Assembly: GCA_022737715.1 (NCBI GenBank)
Contig: JAIITD010000008.1
Coordinates: 1-26,470 of the forward strand
Source of the DNA: Veillonella sp.
Lineage (GTDB): Bacteria; Bacillota; Negativicutes; Veillonellales; Veillonellaceae
Length of the DNA: 26,470 nucleotides
Direction of reading: 5' to 3'
The position numbers were made by a program, and so were the translations under genes. The notes below the pieces were generated by a model. It made no database searches. It saw only the letters and a program-made list of their open reading frames with translations, and had not been told where the DNA came from. Shown in pieces: positions 23,879 through 26,470 of the stretch (its first letter is position 1; each line of letters starts with the position of its first letter).

Positions 23879-24022
23879 TTATTTTTGTTTGCAAACTTGG
23901 TTGCCTACTGTGCAGCTTGTTTTGCATGCGGATTGGCAAGAAGTTTGGCATTCACCACAACCGCCAGTTTTAGCAGTTTTTTGTAAAGATTCAGTGTTGA
24001 TTGTACGAATACGTTTAGCCAT
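23879..24022 (-). CDS. SCIFF ribosomal peptide precursor (six cysteines in forty-five residues)
   Basis: The peptide has 47 residues, with GAGGAGG 6 nt before the ATG. It starts MAKRIRTINTESLQKTAK and continues with TGGCGECQTSC, QSACKTSC and TVGNQVCKQK. Six Cys occur at 22, 25, 29, 33, 37 and 44. The leader part (1-19) and the Cys-rich core match the SCIFF family, which is nearly universal in Clostridia and always found beside its radical-SAM maturase. The maturase is expected to install a thioether link involving one of the Cys. The end product and role are not well known. It has its own promoter and terminator. Confidence 0.95.
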   Translation of the reverse strand: MAKRIRTINTESLQKTAKTGGCGECQTSCQSACKTSCTVGNQVCKQK

Positions 24023-24056
24023 GATTATCCTCCTCAATACTTATTGTATTACTATT

Positions 24057-24086
24057 ATTCTATCATAGTTATTCAAACTATGTAAA
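24057..24086 (-). promoter_or_regulatory. Promoter of the SCIFF gene
   Basis: On the minus strand TTTACA (24081-24086) is followed after 18 nt by TAGAAT (24057-24062), with TGA directly before the -10 (extended -10). The leader to the start at 24022 is about 28 nt. Confidence 0.65.
24064..24082. repeat. Inverted repeat inside the SCIFF promoter spacer
   Basis: The perfect arms CATAGTT and AACTATG are separated by 5 nt. The repeat fills the space between the -35 and -10 boxes, a position where a dimeric repressor would block polymerase or a MerR-type activator would act. I recognise no known operator. Confidence 0.45.
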
Positions 24087-24093
24087 ATATAAA

Positions 24094-24771
24094 TTATTTT
24101 TGTACATCCTTACGCAATGCTTTACGCAACGCTAATGCGATTGGTGTTACAATAACACCTGCGAAAATTGCTTCTGGAATACCATGTGTAACAGACAATA
24201 CTAAAATAGTTCCAATTACTTGGTCAGATGAAAGATGCATTGCCTGTGCGAACATATCGGCGTATATCACATAGATTAGCCCCATTACCATACATGTATG
24301 GAATATAGTGCCCATAAATGCAGAAACAATCAAGCGCGGACCTTGTGGTACCTTCCATAATGCTTTGTACACCAAAACAGCTAATACAGGGAATATGATC
24401 CGAGGCACCACTGATACCAAAGGATTGATAAATAAAGGTGACAGAATATTTGGAGCCGTAAAATTTTGCCAAAAACTATAGACACCAAAAATTAAGCCCA
24501 CAAATGCACCAACTTTAGGTCCTTCTACAAGGGCCCCTATTAATGCCGGTACATGTAATGTAGTAACATTCAATGGTCCTAATGCCATAATACCATAGCC
24601 AGAAAGGCCTAAAATAATGGTAATAGCCGCTAATAGGCCCACAATGGTTAATTCACGCAATGTTAAGCCCGATTTTGTAACAGTTTCCTTACTCTGTTTA
24701 CGCTCCACTTGTGCCATTGGCTGTTCTTGGATTGATACCTGTTGGTTACCATCCTTCACATTTTCATTCAT
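24094..24771 (-). CDS. ECF transporter S component (substrate unknown)
   Basis: The protein has 225 residues with GGAGGAGG upstream of the ATG. A polar cytoplasmic N-terminus of about 38 residues (Gln, Lys and Glu rich) precedes about six membrane segments. Residues 39-110 carry the general S-component pattern: LTIVGLLAAITIILGLSGYGIMAL, then NVTTLHVPALIGALVEGPKVGAFVGLIFGVYSFW. In this pattern the HxPxxIGAxxxGPxxGAxxGxxFG block is typical of folate-, pantothenate- and B6-type S components. The energising EcfAA'T genes are not in the window. The substrate cannot be told from the sequence. It is 57 bp after the 279-residue membrane protein and probably in the same transcript. Confidence 0.82.
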   Translation of the reverse strand: MNENVKDGNQQVSIQEQPMAQVERKQSKETVTKSGLTLRELTIVGLLAAITIILGLSGYGIMALGPLNVTTLHVPALIGALVEGPKVGAFVGLIFGVYSFWQNFTAPNILSPLFINPLVSVVPRIIFPVLAVLVYKALWKVPQGPRLIVSAFMGTIFHTCMVMGLIYVIYADMFAQAMHLSSDQVIGTILVLSVTHGIPEAIFAGVIVTPIALALRKALRKDVQK

Positions 24772-24828
24772 AAAAAATCCTCCTCCGCTCTCATTCTCTT
24801 AGGATATGAGTCGAAACTAGAAATAAAA

Positions 24829-25668
24829 TTAACATTTGCTCTTAGTAAGAGCTTTTATTACACCTATCTCTACTAATTTACCAATTAATACAGATACGAT
24901 AATAAACACAAGTTCTAATAACCCTGGTGTAAAGAATACAAGAGGATTACCTTGATAGATTGGGAATACAGTAGGTGCTATTGCTTTCACAAATTCTGGA
25001 ATATACCCACCATATAAGATATGACCATTCATAGCTAATAGCATAGCAGCTGTAACGACAATACGCAATAATCTAGTCCCTTTATATTCACCATTCCGAG
25101 GATACATATAGAATGCAAAGACTAACATCGAAATGATAATAAAGAGGAATTCCCCTACTAACGCATTCAAACTAATAGTAGGACCAAAATAAGCTACCAT
25201 GATAGGATCGGTTAAATTGATGTAAAAGATAGAACCTAAATAGATAAATGGAATTGGTAGTATATACACGGCCATATCTAAAGCTTCATCAACTGCACCC
25301 CATCTATGACTACGTTTAAAGAAGAATGTCATTAATAGAGCTACGAGTTCAAGTAAAACCTGTATAAAGAAATATACACATAAAAGGACTAATACTATAA
25401 GTGCTTGATTTTCTAATGTTACATCGAACGGCGTAGTAAATAGATTAATAACCGTAAAAATAGCCCAACTGTATACATGGTACCCCATATGAAGTGGCAA
25501 TTCACTAAATTGCCCTTGTCGCATCCGTTGTAAGAGAACAGGTACCAATAGTGATAAAACGGGGAATGTAAAATATGGAGAACCCAAACCGGTTTGATGC
25601 AATACAGCAGTCACAACGCTTACAAAAAAAGCGCTAACCAAAGTAAATACAATAAACTGCTTATTCAT
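24829..25668 (-). CDS. Polytopic membrane protein of unknown function (about 8 helices)
   Basis: The protein has 279 residues with GGGAGG 5 nt before the ATG. Hydrophobic segments occur near 5-25, 32-47, 63-82, 88-116, 131-152, 170-194, 203-223 and 247-270. Charged residues lie in the connecting loops (FKRSHRWGAVDEALD at about 117-131, YPRNGEYKGTRLLR at about 193-206), and the chain ends KSKC. I recognise no family motif. Its 5' end overlaps the 3' end of the 135-residue membrane protein gene by 8 bp, so the two are probably coupled and may form one complex. The ECF S component follows. A permease-like or enzyme-in-membrane role is possible but unsupported. Confidence 0.8.
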   Translation of the reverse strand: MNKQFIVFTLVSAFFVSVVTAVLHQTGLGSPYFTFPVLSLLVPVLLQRMRQGQFSELPLHMGYHVYSWAIFTVINLFTTPFDVTLENQALIVLVLLCVYFFIQVLLELVALLMTFFFKRSHRWGAVDEALDMAVYILPIPFIYLGSIFYINLTDPIMVAYFGPTISLNALVGEFLFIIISMLVFAFYMYPRNGEYKGTRLLRIVVTAAMLLAMNGHILYGGYIPEFVKAIAPTVFPIYQGNPLVFFTPGLLELVFIIVSVLIGKLVEIGVIKALTKSKC

Positions 25669-26068
25669 GTGAACCTCCCAACAATTGAGAAATTACATAA
25701 GCTATGATAAGAACAATAGTAACTTGACCATACATGCCGACAAGAAAGATAATATCACGACCAACGGATGGTAAGCCCCATAACCAATTTAAGTCCAATC
25801 CAAGAAACATTAGCTTATAGGTAGCAAACTGGATTACACCCCAACCAAGTATATATATAATACGGTTAATCCGTTTATTTCCATCTCCAAATGTACTTGA
25901 TTTAAAGGATAAATATGCCCAAGGAATACATAAGGATAGCAATAAATACCATACTAATGCCACCGTTGCACTTGATCCATTATGAATCATATAAGAAATA
26001 ACAGGAATGGCTACGATAAATATATTCATATATAGTGATCGTTTACAAATATCTAATATAGTGTTCAT
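25661..26068 (-). CDS. Small membrane protein of unknown function (about 4 helices)
   Basis: The protein has 135 residues from ATG 26068, which has TAGGAGA 7 nt upstream; the frame is open to 26116 but nothing supports an earlier start. Four hydrophobic segments are visible near 12-30, 36-56, 67-90 and 101-126, with a basic loop (SSTFGDGNKRINR) between the second and third. I recognise no family. The gene overlaps the following 279-residue membrane protein gene by 8 bp (ATGAATAA). It follows the terminator of the P-type ATPase gene, so it should start a new transcript. TACAAT at about 26100 is a possible -10 box without a good -35. Confidence 0.75.
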   Translation of the reverse strand: MNTILDICKRSLYMNIFIVAIPVISYMIHNGSSATVALVWYLLLSLCIPWAYLSFKSSTFGDGNKRINRIIYILGWGVIQFATYKLMFLGLDLNWLWGLPSVGRDIIFLVGMYGQVTIVLIIAYVISQLLGGSHE

Positions 26069-26130
26069 ATACGTTCTCCTAAGATAATTAATCACTTGAT
26101 ATTGTACACTACACACCAGTAAAATGCCAC

Positions 26131-26172
26131 AAAAAAAGACCTCTTATAGAAATTTTCTATAAGAGGTCTTTT
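26131..26172 (-). terminator. Strong intrinsic terminator after the P-type ATPase gene
   Basis: The near-perfect stem arms AAAAGACCTCTTATAGAAA and TTTCTATAAGAGGTCTTTT (26134-26172) have almost no loop when fully drawn. On the minus strand a run of seven T follows. It lies 38 bp after the ATPase stop codon. Confidence 0.9.
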
Positions 26173-26209
26173 AATACAATCCATGTACTAAACACGGAAC
26201 AATCAATGA

Positions 26210-26470
26210 TTATGCAACAGTAGATTCTGCAGTAATATCAATTGTATTTTTGTCTTCAGGTTTTTCTTCCTTCAACAATGGAGTCATGCTTTCAATACCA
26301 ATTCCCAATGTGAATAGGTTATGTAACCAAGCTGTTTGACTTGGAGGCATGAAACCAAGTACGCCACCACCTACAAGGGCGCCATTGAAACCAACAATAC
26401 CATTGTAATTAGCTTTAATGCGTTTCATCAATGCCATAGAAATGCGGCGTAAATCTACAAGAGCTTGTAG
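26210..26470 (-). CDS. C-terminal end of a heavy-metal translocating P-type ATPase (partial)
   Basis: The frame is open to the right edge, so the visible 86 codons are the C-terminus only. It reads LQALVDLRRISMALMKRIK, then NYNGIVGFNGALVGGGVLGFM, then SQTAWLHNLFTLGIGIESMTPLL. This is the typical end of HMA-type P1B ATPases: the helix after the hinge motif, a membrane segment, and the last membrane helix that starts with a His-Asn pair. A short charged tail follows. Catalytic motifs lie outside the window, so the metal cannot be named. The call rests on the tail alone. Confidence 0.75.
   Translation of the reverse strand, partial: LQALVDLRRISMALMKRIKANYNGIVGFNGALVGGGVLGFMPPSQTAWLHNLFTLGIGIESMTPLLKEEKPEDKNTIDITAESTVA

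Noticed and set aside
23748..23951. Minus-strand frame of 67 codons overlapping the SCIFF gene
   Set aside because: It runs in another frame through the SCIFF core and its terminator; SCIFF itself has the ribosome binding site and the family sequence.
1..26470. CRISPR arrays, tRNA or rRNA genes, insertion sequences, phage genes
   Set aside because: No regularly spaced repeats, no tRNA-like cloverleaf, no transposase or integrase motif was seen; base composition and gene style are even throughout.

Overview
The window looks like a chromosomal segment of a Veillonella-type diderm Firmicute (Negativicutes). The evidence is the AT-rich base composition, strong AGGAGG-type ribosome binding sites, and Firmicute-style genes (short Pgi, BioY, SCIFF with its radical-SAM maturase) next to outer-membrane genes (LptD/OstA-like protein ending in Phe, a secretin). 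This assignment is inferred from gene content; no marker RNA is present. Every gene I can support lies on the minus strand, so transcription runs from high to low coordinates. Coding density is high and no gene-free stretch exceeds about 190 bp.

From the right edge in transcription order: the C-terminus of a heavy-metal P-type ATPase and its terminator (26470-26131); two unrecognised membrane proteins and an ECF transporter S component (26068-24094); the 47-residue SCIFF peptide precursor with its own promoter and terminator (24022-23849); its radical-SAM/SPASM maturase (23711-22302); and the NiFe-hydrogenase maturation genes hypF, hypC, hypD and hypE (22263-17515). A small secreted protein of unknown function follows (17329-16883). 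Then comes an envelope operon of a repeat-containing exported protein, an LptD/OstA-like protein and GalU (16768-13200), closed by a strong terminator.

The next unit is the most interesting. A near-consensus promoter, TTGACT-N17-TATAAT, overlaps a BirA-like operator. It drives a MaoC-type hotdog protein, the biotin S component BioY, a thiolase and an acyl-CoA ligase (13021-9473). This matches the composition of the B. subtilis yhfU-yhfT-yhfS set, with a hydratase-like gene added. No obvious terminator follows. Closely packed genes continue with an NdpA-like nucleoid protein, YbaK/EbsC deacylase, RNase HI with a hybrid-binding domain, a UDP-sugar epimerase, a DUF1294 membrane protein and Pgi, up to a perfect 17-bp-stem terminator at 4541-4583. 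The whole stretch could be one 8.5-kb transcript.

Left of that terminator are a GspC/PilP-like protein and a short secretin (4468-2649), an ABC-F ATPase (2616-703), and the N-terminal part of a branched-chain amino acid binding lipoprotein cut by the left edge (557-1).

The biotin-linked acyl-CoA cluster is the best candidate for an incompletely described system. The SCIFF locus belongs to a known RiPP family, but its biological role is poorly understood.
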